From an uncultured Prevotella sp. (GTDB lineage Bacteria > Bacteroidota > Bacteroidia > Bacteroidales > Bacteroidaceae): a stretch of 49,487 nucleotides of DNA. The stretch spans positions 1 to 49,487 of the forward strand of contig CAMWKM010000003.1 of the NCBI GenBank assembly GCA_947174835.1. Reading direction: 5' to 3'. The position numbers were made by a program, and so were the translations under genes. This document shows positions 7,875 through 17,900 of the stretch, piece by piece. Position 1 is the first letter of the stretch. Every line of letters begins with the position of its first letter. The notes beneath the pieces are model-generated. The model was not told where the DNA came from. It did not search any database and saw only the letters and a program-made list of their open reading frames with translations.

Positions 7875-9749
7875 TTACTCCACCACAATGGGCTTATACT
7901 TCGGCACAAGGGTCTTCATGATAAACCAACCGATAAGGTAGGCCACAGCGCAGATGCAGAAAATAATCATATAGCCTGCGGGCTTACCATTGAAGCCGAG
8001 TGCATGGAGTGGTCCTTGCTTGATCTCGCAGCCATGCTGCTTGAAAGCGTCAGCCAATTTGTCACCATCAGCCGATAGCGTCAGAAATTCTTCCTTATTG
8101 ATGGTGTTCACCACGATCTCAGCCTTAGCCAGTGTCTCCCTGCGCTGAGTGAGTTTAGCATCCATCTCATTTAGGTTAGGCAAGGCATTGTATTTATTCT
8201 CAATAACCTCAGCATCTCCTTTCTCTTCCTGAGTAAGTGCGATTCCACCAAACTCCTCTATCAACAGAATCTTCTCTGCATACTCATCAAAGAAAGAGCC
8301 ACCACGCTTACGGTTCTTCTCAAAAGAGACAGCAGCCTTCTCCTGATCAGCCAACGCAGCAAAAGAAGCAGCTACTTGCTCATCGCCCTGACTCACCAAT
8401 TCTGTAGTCAACAGCTTTTTGTAGTTACCAACACTTATCTCCTGAGCGTCAGCATCTGGAGCACTGCCAGAAAGTACGTAACTACCAGCGGCAAAAGTAA
8501 ACAGCAAACCAGAGCCTGTATTGATAAGGAACGACCCTACACCACCGGCCATAGAACCGATACCCGTGATGGTACCAATAGTCGACTTAGGGAACATATC
8601 ACCCACGGTCGAAAAGATGTTAGCCGACCAAGCCTGATGACCAGCACCCAGCAAACCGATAATAATAGCAGGCCACCACACACTGATACCGCCCATAGGC
8701 TGTGCAAACAGACCCAACAGAGGGAAAAATGCAAAGATCAGCATAGCACGCATACGGCCAACATAGGGATTCATGCCCCGCTTCTCAACAAAATATTTGG
8801 GCAAATAACCACCACCGATTGACAGGAAGGTGACAATGGTATAAAGGGTCAGAATGAGCAATATACCCATAGTCGAGTCGGAAGTATAACCATACTGATC
8901 GGAGAAGTAAGCGGGAGCCCAGAACAGGAAGAACCACCACACACCATCAGTCATAAACTTACCCACGATGAATGACCAGGTCTGCTTGTATGTAAAGCAT
9001 TTCCAGAAAGGTATGGTTTTCTCGTCCTTCGTTTCTTGCTTGTTCTGCACCCCAGCAATGTCACTATCCTGCTCAATATAATTCAACTCAGCCAGATTGA
9101 CACGTTTGTTCTTAGCAGGTTTATCGTAGAGCCAAATCCACAGGCCCATCCATACGAAACCTAAAGCACCAATGACAATAAATGCCATCTCCCAGCCCCA
9201 TGCACGAGCCAACAGAGGAATAGTGGCAGGAGCAGCCAATGCACCTACAGATGCACCACTATTAAAGATTGAGGTAGAAAATGCACGGTCTTTCTTAGGA
9301 AAATATTCTGCAGTTACCTTGATGGCAGCAGGAAAGTTACCAGCCTCACCGACTGCCAGAATCAAACGGCAAGCCAGAAAGAGCCATACAGAAATCGTGG
9401 TCAGTGCCACAATACTGCCACCAGCCAGTCCTATAGCCCCCCATCCACAGAAAGCGTGCAGACAGGCACCCAGCGACCATACGAAAATGGCGATGAGGTA
9501 ACCCTTTTTGGTGCCCATCCAATCGATAAACTTACCAGCAAAGAGGTTGGCCACTGCATAGAAGATAGAGAATAATCCCGTGATGTAGCCATAATGGGCG
9601 TCAGTCCAATGGAAATCGATGGCAATGAAGTCTTTCCATGTCAACGACAGTACCTGACGGTCCATGTAGTTGATGGTGGTTGCTAAGAATAGCAACGCAC
9701 AGATTACCCAACGGAAGTTGGACATCTTTGTTGTTTTAATAGGTGTCAT
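7875..9749 (-). CDS. MFS transporter, hexuronate (ExuT/ACS)-like, with a large insertion
   Basis: A 624-residue major facilitator protein. The first 428 residues look like an anion:cation symporter (ExuT/glucarate type): NYMDRQVLS in helix 1, the DWMGTKKGY loop 2-3 motif and RLILAVGEAGNFPAAIK in helix 4. Such transporters take up hexuronates or aldarates with protons. Between the eleventh and the last helix there is a hydrophilic stretch of about 162 residues (429-590), rich in Lys, Glu and Ala, with a predicted helical look; the final helix is 591-614. Normal family members have about 430-450 residues. The start could also be ATG at 9725 (MSNFRW). It is the last gene of an operon with kduI and a GatC-like permease, which supports a uronate or unsaturated-uronate substrate. 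Confidence 0.85.
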   Translation of the reverse strand: MTPIKTTKMSNFRWVICALLFLATTINYMDRQVLSLTWKDFIAIDFHWTDAHYGYITGLFSIFYAVANLFAGKFIDWMGTKKGYLIAIFVWSLGACLHAFCGWGAIGLAGGSIVALTTISVWLFLACRLILAVGEAGNFPAAIKVTAEYFPKKDRAFSTSIFNSGASVGALAAPATIPLLARAWGWEMAFIVIGALGFVWMGLWIWLYDKPAKNKRVNLAELNYIEQDSDIAGVQNKQETKDEKTIPFWKCFTYKQTWSFIVGKFMTDGVWWFFLFWAPAYFSDQYGYTSDSTMGILLILTLYTIVTFLSIGGGYLPKYFVEKRGMNPYVGRMRAMLIFAFFPLLGLFAQPMGGISVWWPAIIIGLLGAGHQAWSANIFSTVGDMFPKSTIGTITGIGSMAGGVGSFLINTGSGLLFTFAAGSYVLSGSAPDADAQEISVGNYKKLLTTELVSQGDEQVAASFAALADQEKAAVSFEKNRKRGGSFFDEYAEKILLIEEFGGIALTQEEKGDAEVIENKYNALPNLNEMDAKLTQRRETLAKAEIVVNTINKEEFLTLSADGDKLADAFKQHGCEIKQGPLHALGFNGKPAGYMIIFCICAVAYLIGWFIMKTLVPKYKPIVVE

Positions 9750-9799
9750 AATATCTATATTTTAGCATTTTAGATCTCTGTTCCTTACCATCACGGTCA

Positions 9800-10774
9800 T
9801 CATCGGATATCAATAACAGGAATGTTGTCCTTGTCATTATAATAAAGGTTCTCACCGGCCATACCCCAAATGAAAGTATAGTAGTAAGTACCTGCGGCAG
9901 CGTGCATACTCCATTCGGGCGACATGATTGCCTGCTCGTTGTGCAACCATACGACGCGGCTCTCCTGAGGTTCACCCATTATATGAGCAATCGTCTGCCC
10001 CTCAGGTAGGTTGAAGTAATAATAGGCTTCAATGCGACGACCATGAGTGTGAGGTGGCATCGTGTTCCAAGCTGCACCCGGTTCCAACTGTGTCAGGCCA
10101 AGTTGCAACTGACAGGGGCCTTCCTCCAATACATCATTCACGATAAGTTTATAGACAGTACGATTATTACACTCTTCCAACGAGCCAACAGGTCCCCAAA
10201 CGGCAGCCTTCAGCGATCCCTTACGACCATCAAGGGTAATCCACTGCGTCTTGTAGTGCTGGTGAGCCGTGGCCGAATTCAGATAAAATTTAGCAGGGTT
10301 GGCCGCATCCTTCGAGCGAAACAGCACTTCCTTATTCACATCCCGATCCTTGCCGATATGACCACGACCAATATATAACGCCTCCTTCGGTGACAATGCA
10401 TACTCCTTGCCATCAACGATAACCACACCATCGCCTGCACCGCAGTTCACCACACCGAGTTCACGATTATAGAGGAAATATTTATCCTTGATAGTCGGGT
10501 CTACATCAAGTCCCAATTCCAGAAAATTTTCCAATTTGAGGGTCTTCGTTACAGGCATTGCACCGCCAAAGATAAAACGATCATAGTGGGAATAGGTCAG
10601 ATGAATCTTGTCAGCCTCCATCACCTTTTCCATGACAAAGCGATCACGCAATGTCGGTGTGTCATAATGTTTCACATCCTCTGGATGACAAGCAGTCTGA
10701 AATTTCACATCCTGTTGAGCATTTGCTCCCAACGCGGCCATACAAAGGGCCATTGTTAGAATTACATTTTTCAT
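9800..10774 (-). CDS. kduI: 4-deoxy-L-threo-5-hexosulose-uronate ketol-isomerase (KduI) with a signal peptide
   Basis: A 324-residue KduI. The enzyme isomerises 5-keto-4-deoxyuronate, released from pectin- or glycosaminoglycan-type unsaturated uronides, to 3-deoxy-D-glycero-2,5-hexodiulosonate. The family core is clear: [55 protein letters not shown] and the C-terminal [16 protein letters not shown]. The cupin metal ligands known from E. coli KduI (His, His, Glu, His) are kept in HTHGRRIE and SMHAAAG. Unusually, the protein starts with a standard Sec signal peptide (about residues 1-19, [16 protein letters not shown]), which cytoplasmic KduI (about 278 residues) lacks, so it is probably periplasmic. 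It sits between a GatC-like permease and an MFS transporter. Confidence 0.93.
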   Translation of the reverse strand: MKNVILTMALCMAALGANAQQDVKFQTACHPEDVKHYDTPTLRDRFVMEKVMEADKIHLTYSHYDRFIFGGAMPVTKTLKLENFLELGLDVDPTIKDKYFLYNRELGVVNCGAGDGVVIVDGKEYALSPKEALYIGRGHIGKDRDVNKEVLFRSKDAANPAKFYLNSATAHQHYKTQWITLDGRKGSLKAAVWGPVGSLEECNNRTVYKLIVNDVLEEGPCQLQLGLTQLEPGAAWNTMPPHTHGRRIEAYYYFNLPEGQTIAHIMGEPQESRVVWLHNEQAIMSPEWSMHAAAGTYYYTFIWGMAGENLYYNDKDNIPVIDIR

Positions 10775-10788
10775 TATTCTTCGATTCT

Positions 10789-12225
10789 TTAATTATTCTT
10801 TTCAGATGCAACGATACGCATACGATTCCACACCACCATAGCAATGGTGATGATGGTGAGTATGCCCATACCTATCCACTGAAGATACCTTACACAGGCA
10901 TAGATGACATAGCCAAAGAGTGATGAAGCAAAATCCATTGCACCAGCCTGAAAGTTCTCTGGAATCTGAGCAGCCTTATCCTGAGTGGCTTCAAAAACGG
11001 TGTTAGCAGCCAGCGTAAAAGCCGGAGCCATATCGGTAACGAAATAGAGGCCAATAGTTACTGCCACCAGACCGATGATGAAGGTCTTCACCACATTGCC
11101 TTTCGTGTAAGGCAACACCATTACAAACACATAGAACATACCGGCCAGTGATGCCAACGGCAGGAACTGGTTGCCAGCCTTCGAGAAAGCAATAGCCAAA
11201 ATCAGTGTCACGGGAATCAGCAACAACGATACTACCAACGTAGTAGGATGGCCAATAACCAGAGCAGGCGACATTCCAATATAAACTTTCTTTCCGTGGA
11301 ACTTCTTTTTTACTACCTCCTGCGTTTTCTCAGAAATAGGCATCAGACCATCAATGAAGAGGCGAGTAATACGAGGAATCAGTTCCATCACAGCACCCAT
11401 CGTCACACCCAAGAAAAGCACTGATTTCACAATACTCATTACAGCATCAGTTGTCGAACCGAAACCTGCGGCATAGGTAGCAAAGTTTGTGAGGTGATCG
11501 AAGTGTGCAGCCACACCAATCAGTGCACCCACAATAACACCCAATACTAAGGGCTCACCCAGCACACCAAACTTCTGCTTCAGCCCCTCTGCATCAATAT
11601 TGAGTTTCGAAAAACCGGGAATCTTGTCCAGTAGCCAGTTGATGCTAATAGCAAAAATCGTAAAACTCTGGCAGAAAGGTTGTGGAATGGAAATACCATC
11701 CATATTTTCATAATACCCCTGAAACTTATCAGCCGTCAGATCAGCCATCACCAGTGTAACAATATAGCAACTGATGGCAGCGAAATATCCCCACAACAGA
11801 CTCTTGTCCATCACGAAATAGGCTACAGCACCGATGAAAGCAAAATGCCAATAATTCCACAGGTCAATATTGACTGTGCGTGTACACTTCGTAACCAGCA
11901 GGAGGAAATTTATACCCAGACAGATAGGAATGATCAGCGCACCTACTGCTGTATTGTAAGCTACAGCGGCAGCAGCCGGCCATCCCATATCAAAGACCTT
12001 CAAATCAAGATTAAAAATTTTGGATATGGCATCAAGCGGGGCATTAAAATTAGTAGTCAGCAAAGCCGTCACGATACCCAAGCCAACAAAGCCGACACCC
12101 ACATAGAGACCGCTCTTAAGCGACTTTCCAAACTTCATGCCGATGCAAAGGCCAATGATGGTAAAGAGGATCGGCATCATAACTGATGCTCCCAACTGGA
12201 TAATATAACTAAATACTTGCTCCAT
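10789..12225 (-). CDS. GatC-like permease (PTS galactitol-type EIIC family), orphan
   Basis: A 478-residue membrane protein of the EIIC-GAT family. It starts [19 protein letters not shown], with ten or more hydrophobic segments and family-like stretches such as [20 protein letters not shown] and [18 protein letters not shown]. In PTS organisms GatC moves galactitol or a related sugar together with EIIA and EIIB; no EIIA, EIIB, HPr or EI gene is present here, so it may work as a PTS-independent transporter. A longer ORF begins at 12276, but a TACTTTTG promoter element at 12266-12273 lies within that extension, so ATG 12225 is the start. It is the first gene of the operon with kduI (14-bp gap). 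Confidence 0.82.
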   Translation of the reverse strand: MEQVFSYIIQLGASVMMPILFTIIGLCIGMKFGKSLKSGLYVGVGFVGLGIVTALLTTNFNAPLDAISKIFNLDLKVFDMGWPAAAAVAYNTAVGALIIPICLGINFLLLVTKCTRTVNIDLWNYWHFAFIGAVAYFVMDKSLLWGYFAAISCYIVTLVMADLTADKFQGYYENMDGISIPQPFCQSFTIFAISINWLLDKIPGFSKLNIDAEGLKQKFGVLGEPLVLGVIVGALIGVAAHFDHLTNFATYAAGFGSTTDAVMSIVKSVLFLGVTMGAVMELIPRITRLFIDGLMPISEKTQEVVKKKFHGKKVYIGMSPALVIGHPTTLVVSLLLIPVTLILAIAFSKAGNQFLPLASLAGMFYVFVMVLPYTKGNVVKTFIIGLVAVTIGLYFVTDMAPAFTLAANTVFEATQDKAAQIPENFQAGAMDFASSLFGYVIYACVRYLQWIGMGILTIITIAMVVWNRMRIVASEKNN

Positions 12226-12265
12226 GTTTATCGATGATTTGTTTGTTTTTAGTGTAGTTTGGGTG

Positions 12266-12273
12266 CAAAAGTA
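12266..12273 (-). promoter_or_regulatory. -7 promoter element of the gatC-like/kduI/MFS operon
   Basis: TACTTTTG followed by C on the minus strand, 41 bp upstream of the ATG at 12225. It is the only clear TAnnTTTG element before the operon. Confidence 0.6.
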
Positions 12274-12321
12274 CACATTTTTTTCGAAATATCCATGCGT
12301 TTTGTCTAAAACTTTTATGGA

Positions 12322-14790
12322 TCAGTCCTGAAAGTAGATGCGTTTCACCCTGTTCGACACTCCTGTCAACACCTCATAAGCGATGGTATCAAGCGTATCA
12401 CTGAGCACAGTAACAGGAAGCCCCTTACCAAAAATTTCCACACTATCACCTTCCTGACAGACGACATCCGTCACATCGACAAGAGCTACATCCATACAGA
12501 TATTGCCCACATATTCTGCTTTCTGTCCATTCACCAGGCAATAGCCGTGACGGTTGCCCAGCCTGCGATTCAAGCCATCGGCATAGCCAATGGGAATGGC
12601 AGCAATACGGCTATCACGTTTCAGAATCGTACGACGACTGTACCCGACGCTCTCACCTGCCGGCACTTTGCGAATCTGCAGAATAGTAGTCTTCAGCGTA
12701 GAGACAGTGGACAGATGAGAATTGGGATTATATGGATCAACTCCATACAGACCAATGCCAAGACGACACATATCCAATTGTCGCTCAGGGAAATGCTCAA
12801 TGCCAGCAGAGTTATCAATATGACGGAGGATCTTATGCGAGAAGGCAGCTTGCAACTGTCGACTTGCCTGATCGAAGGCCTCGAACTGCCGTTTCGAAAA
12901 AGCATTGAAGTCATCGCTGTCGGAACCCACAAAATGAGAAAAAACAGAACGGGGGATGATAGCCGATTGATGTTTCAGACGATCAATCAGTTCAGGAATG
13001 TCAGAGCCTCCTGCATTCTCCGAGATATTAAATCCCAGCCGACACATACCCGTGTCGAACTTGATATGAACAGGCCAACCTGTGATACCCTGATGGTGAG
13101 TTGCCTTGATGAGTGCATCCATCAAACGGAAGGAATAGACTTCAGGTTCCAAATCATAGTCGAAAAGCGTCTTGAACGATGACATCTCAGGATTCATCAC
13201 TATAATATTCTGCGTAATACCAGCCTTGCGAAGTATCACACCTTCATCGGCAACCGCCACAGCCAAATAGTCCACACGATGATCCTGCAACGTCTTGGCA
13301 ATCTCTACGGCTCCCGCCCCATAGGCATCAGCCTTGATCATGCAAACCATCTTCGTCTCAGGTTTCAAAAATGAACGGAAATGGTTCAGGTTGTCAACTA
13401 CGGCATTGAGGTTCACCTCCAATATTGTCTCATGCACCTTCTGCTCTAACAGTTCACTGATGCGTTCGAAGCCATACAAACGAGCCCCCTTCAGCAGTAC
13501 AACCTCATTGTGAAGGTCCCTAATAGCAGGACTTTGCAGGAAAGCCTCGGTATTCGCAAAGAAAATCTTTTCGCTAACATCAAAGACCTGAGCATTAGCC
13601 GAAAGCTCAGCACCGATGCCTATCAACTTATCAATGCCACGTTTCTTTAACAGACAAGCCACCTCACCATAGAGTTCCACAGGCGACTCACCAGACTGAC
13701 ATATATCACTCAGAATAAGAGTCTTACGTTTTCCTTCCCGTTCCGGACGGCGGTTCATGAAATCAAGAGCGATATCAAGCGAATTGATATCACTATTATA
13801 TGAATCGTTAATGAGTGTCAGTCCACGCTGTCCTTCCTTCACTTCCAGTCGCATGGCGATAGGCTCCAGACAAGCCATCCGCTCGGCAATCTCCTCTGGT
13901 GAAAGTCCCAAATGGAGGGCTACGGTAGCACAAGTAATAGAGTTCTCAATACTGGCCTCATCGAAGAAAGGAATTTCATAATGCCCTTCCACACCTTTAT
14001 ATACATAGGACACGTTTCTACCCTCAGTCCTGACATACATTGGAGCTTTCTCATTGAAGCGCGACCAACCGATACGTTCCCCCTGATACTGCAAGCGGCG
14101 GATGCAACGGCTAATGGTATCGTCGTCAGAAGGATAGACAAGGACCTCGGTATCGCGAAAGAGCTGTAGCTTCTCCATGCACTTCTCGTCAAACGAACGA
14201 AAATTCTCCTGATGAGCAGTGCCCAACGAGGTCAATACACCAATAGTAGGTTGGATAATATCGTGCAAAGCCAGCATCTCGCCTGCCTCACTGATACCTG
14301 CCTCAAAAAGTGCCACTTTCGTATTCTCGTTCAATAGCCATACCGACAGAGGTACACCAATTTGCGAGTTGTAGCTTTTGGGCGAGCGGGTCACCTTCAT
14401 CGATGGCATCAGAATTTGATAAAGCCACTCCTTCACCCAAGTCTTGCCATTCGATCCCGTGATGCCTACCACTGGGATGCCAAACTCATCGCGATGGCGC
14501 TCGGCCAGACGCTGCAAAGCAGCCAACGGAGAGGGCACCTTTAGGAAATTGGCATCAGGGAAAAGTATCGGTGGCAAGGTGTCCACTACAAAATTTCTGA
14601 CGCCTCGTCTATAGAGTTCGTCAATATACTTATGTCCGTCATTACGCTTGGTACGCAAAGAAAAGAAAAGAGTCTGTTCCGGAAAACAAAGCGAGCGACT
14701 ATCGGTCAACAACCAGCCGATGCTGGCCTCAGCCTCGCCATAGCGTCGAGCTCCGATTAGGGTCGTTACTTTCTCAATGGTATATATCAT
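12322..14790 (-). CDS. Bifunctional MurF ligase / alanine racemase fusion
   Basis: An 822-residue fusion found across Bacteroidetes. Residues about 1-450 are MurF, which adds D-Ala-D-Ala to UDP-MurNAc-tripeptide: the P-loop GITGSNGKTWVKEW, then YNSQIGVPLSVWLL and NDSYNSD. Residues about 455-822 are alanine racemase, which supplies D-alanine: the PLP lysine is Lys486 in MIKADAYGAGA, and the C-terminal half has RLGIGLYGVDPYN and NICMDVALVDVTD. Both activities act in the cytoplasm in peptidoglycan precursor synthesis, so the fusion joins D-Ala supply to its use. Its gene diverges from purL; a TACCTTTG element precedes it. Confidence 0.95.
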   Translation of the reverse strand: MIYTIEKVTTLIGARRYGEAEASIGWLLTDSRSLCFPEQTLFFSLRTKRNDGHKYIDELYRRGVRNFVVDTLPPILFPDANFLKVPSPLAALQRLAERHRDEFGIPVVGITGSNGKTWVKEWLYQILMPSMKVTRSPKSYNSQIGVPLSVWLLNENTKVALFEAGISEAGEMLALHDIIQPTIGVLTSLGTAHQENFRSFDEKCMEKLQLFRDTEVLVYPSDDDTISRCIRRLQYQGERIGWSRFNEKAPMYVRTEGRNVSYVYKGVEGHYEIPFFDEASIENSITCATVALHLGLSPEEIAERMACLEPIAMRLEVKEGQRGLTLINDSYNSDINSLDIALDFMNRRPEREGKRKTLILSDICQSGESPVELYGEVACLLKKRGIDKLIGIGAELSANAQVFDVSEKIFFANTEAFLQSPAIRDLHNEVVLLKGARLYGFERISELLEQKVHETILEVNLNAVVDNLNHFRSFLKPETKMVCMIKADAYGAGAVEIAKTLQDHRVDYLAVAVADEGVILRKAGITQNIIVMNPEMSSFKTLFDYDLEPEVYSFRLMDALIKATHHQGITGWPVHIKFDTGMCRLGFNISENAGGSDIPELIDRLKHQSAIIPRSVFSHFVGSDSDDFNAFSKRQFEAFDQASRQLQAAFSHKILRHIDNSAGIEHFPERQLDMCRLGIGLYGVDPYNPNSHLSTVSTLKTTILQIRKVPAGESVGYSRRTILKRDSRIAAIPIGYADGLNRRLGNRHGYCLVNGQKAEYVGNICMDVALVDVTDVVCQEGDSVEIFGKGLPVTVLSDTLDTIAYEVLTGVSNRVKRIYFQD

Positions 14791-14826
14791 AGTACCTGAC
14801 TAATTTGTTTTTTTATTTTCAGAATG

Positions 14827-14834
14827 CAAAGGTA
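14827..14834 (-). promoter_or_regulatory. -7 promoter element of murF-alr
   Basis: TACCTTTG followed by C on the minus strand, 36 bp upstream of the murF-alr start codon. Confidence 0.6.
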
Positions 14835-14878
14835 AGAAATAATTCTTAATTCATAATCCATAATTCATATTTATTTTG

Positions 14879-14886
14879 TACCTTTG
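14879..14886 (+). promoter_or_regulatory. -7 promoter element of purL
   Basis: TACCTTTG followed by C, 40 bp upstream of the purL ATG. The 44 bp between this and the divergent murF-alr element contain imperfect copies of TAATTCATA. Confidence 0.6.
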
Positions 14887-14926
14887 CAGGCAAATTAAAA
14901 ACTTATACATATTTAGTTAAGGTATT

Positions 14927-17900
14927 ATGATTCTCTTCTTCAAGACTCCATCAACGAGCGTAATCGCCACTCAAGTGGACCATCAGCTCACACAAGACGA
15001 AGTAAAGGAACTATGCTGGCTCTACGGCAATGCAACGCTGCTGGAGGCTCAGACATTAGAAGGTTTTTTCGTGGGACCTCGCCGCGAAATGGTTACCCCA
15101 TGGTCAACCAATGCCGTGGAAATCACCCAAAACATGAATCTTCAAGGCATCCAGCGTATTGAGGAGTATTTCCCCGTAGCATCGAAGGATGCCGACCACG
15201 ACCCAATGCTTCAGCGTATGTACGAGGGGCTGAATCAGGACATCTTCACCATCAACATCAAACCAGAGCCCATCAAACACGTAGAGAATCTGGAAGAATA
15301 CAACGAACAGGAAGGATTGGCCCTCTCACCCGAAGAGATCGAATACCTGCATGGCTTGGAGCAACAGAACGGTCGTCCACTGACCGACTCCGAGATATTT
15401 GGCTTTGCCCAGATCAACTCAGAGCACTGTCGCCATAAGATTTTCGGTGGAACATTTATTATTGACGGCAAGGAAATGGAAAGTTCGCTCTTTGCCATGA
15501 TTAAGAAGACGACACAGGAAAATCCGAACAAGATTCTCTCTGCCTATAAAGATAACGTTGCCTTTGCCCAAGGACCTATTGTAGAGCAGTTCGCTCCAAA
15601 GGACCAATCAACCAGCGACTACTTTGTCGTGAAGGATATTGAGAGTGTCATTTCACTGAAAGCAGAGACCCACAACTTCCCCACAACGGTAGAGCCGTTC
15701 AACGGTGCTGCTACGGGAACAGGCGGTGAAATCCGCGATCGCATGGGCGGTGGTGTCGGCAGTTGGCCCATCGCAGGAACAGCAGTCTATATGACGGCTT
15801 ATCCCCGCCTTGACGATTCCGAAGTTTCTGGAATCTCCAGAGACTGGGAGGATATTCTCCCAGTCCGTAAATGGCTATACCAGACACCGGAGCAGATTCT
15901 GATCAAGGCTTCAAACGGTGCCAGCGACTTTGGCAATAAGTTTGGCCAGCCGCTAATCTGCGGCTCAGTGCTAACCTTCGAGCATCAAGAAAAGCAGAAC
16001 GAACAATCAGAAGCTCCCACAAAATATGCCTACGACAAGGTTATCATGCTTGCTGGCGGTGTGGGTTATGGCACTAAACGCGACTGTCTGAAGAAAGAGC
16101 CTCAGAAAGGCAACAAGGTTGTTGTCGTTGGTGGCGACAACTATCGCATCGGATTGGGTGGTGGCTCTGTCTCATCTGTAGATACCGGCCGTTATAGCAA
16201 TGGAATCGAGTTGAATGCCGTGCAACGCGCCAACCCCGAAATGCAAAAGCGTGCCTACAATCTGGTGCGTGCCCTTTGTGAAGAGGACGTGAATCCCGTT
16301 GTATCTATTCATGACCACGGTTCTGCCGGACATCTGAACTGTCTATCCGAATTAGTTGAGGAGTGCGGTGGCGAAATTGACATGACCAAGTTACCCATCG
16401 GTGACAAGACACTCTCCTCAAAAGAAATCATCGCCAATGAAAGTCAAGAACGTATGGGTCTTCTTATTGATGAGAAACATATCGAACACGTCCGCAAGAT
16501 TGCCGAGCGTGAGCGTGCCCCGCTGTATGTAGTCGGTGAAACTACTGGCGATGCCCATTTCTCCTTCAAGCAGGGCGACGGTGTAAAACCGTTCGATCTG
16601 GATGTAGCACAGATGTTTGGCCACTCACCGAAGACCATCATGCGCGATACTACCGTGGAGCGACACTATACTGACATTGATTATTCTGGTAAAAACGGAA
16701 AAGCTGAAGTGTCCAACTCTCAACTCAACGAATATCTACAGCGGGTATTGCAACTGGAAGCTGTAGCCTGCAAAGACTGGCTGACAAACAAAGTAGACCG
16801 CTCCGTGACAGGAAAAATCGCTCGCCAGCAATGTCAAGGTGAGATTCAATTACCACTAAGTGACTGTGGTGTAGTAGCCCTTGACTACCGCGGAAAGAAA
16901 GGTATTGCCACAGCCCTCGGTCATGCACCGCAGGCTGGTCTGGCTGATCCTGCCGCAGGTAGCGTCCTTTCCGTGGCAGAAGCTCTGACGAATATCGTCT
17001 GGGCACCTATGGCCGAAGGGCTCAACAGCATCTCGCTTTCTGCCAACTGGATGTGGCCCTGCCGCTCTCAGGAAGGCGAAGATGCCCGTCTCTATACCGC
17101 CGTAAAAGCTCTTTCTGACTTCTGCTGCGATCTACAGATCAATGTGCCAACGGGCAAAGACTCGCTGTCACTCTCACAACAGTATCCCAATGGTGAGAAA
17201 ATCATCTCCCCGGGAACAGTTATTGTCTCAGCAGGTGGTGAGGTGTCAGACATCAAGAAAGTGGTGAGCCCCGTCCTCGTCAACGACAAACACGCTTCAC
17301 TCTACCATATTGACTTCTCGTTCGATGAACAACGTCTTGGCGGTTCGGCCTTTGCACAGAGTCTCTGCAAGGTGGGAGACGACGTGCCGACGGTGAAGAA
17401 TCCCGAATACTTTGCCGATGCTTTCAATGCCATCCAAGAACTTATCAATCGCGGATGGATTCTCGCTGGTCACGACATCTCGGCCGGTGGTCTCATTACT
17501 ACCCTACTGGAAATGTGCTTCGCTAATACTAAGGGAGGCTTGCACATAAACCTGCACGACCTCTGCAAGGATGGCGACATCGTCAAATCTCTCTTTGCAG
17601 AGAATCCCGGTGTGGTTATTGAAGTGAGCGATGAACACAAGTTCGAGTTCAAGGAGTTTATGGAGGACAACGGTATCGGCTATGCCAAGATCGGATATCC
17701 TGTAGAAGAAAGCAGACAGATAGTTATCACTGCCGGAGATTCCGATTTCACTTTCGATATTGATGCCCTGCGCGATGTATGGTATAAGACCAGCTATCTG
17801 CTCGATCGCAAGCAGAGTTTCAACGGCAAGGCCAAAGAACGCTTCGAAAACTACAAAAAACAACCTATCGAAATGAAGTTCCCCAAGGGCTTCACGGGCA

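Noticed and set aside
12226..12276. N-terminal extension of the GatC-like protein
   Set aside because: The TACTTTTG promoter element is inside it, so it cannot be translated from the normal transcript.
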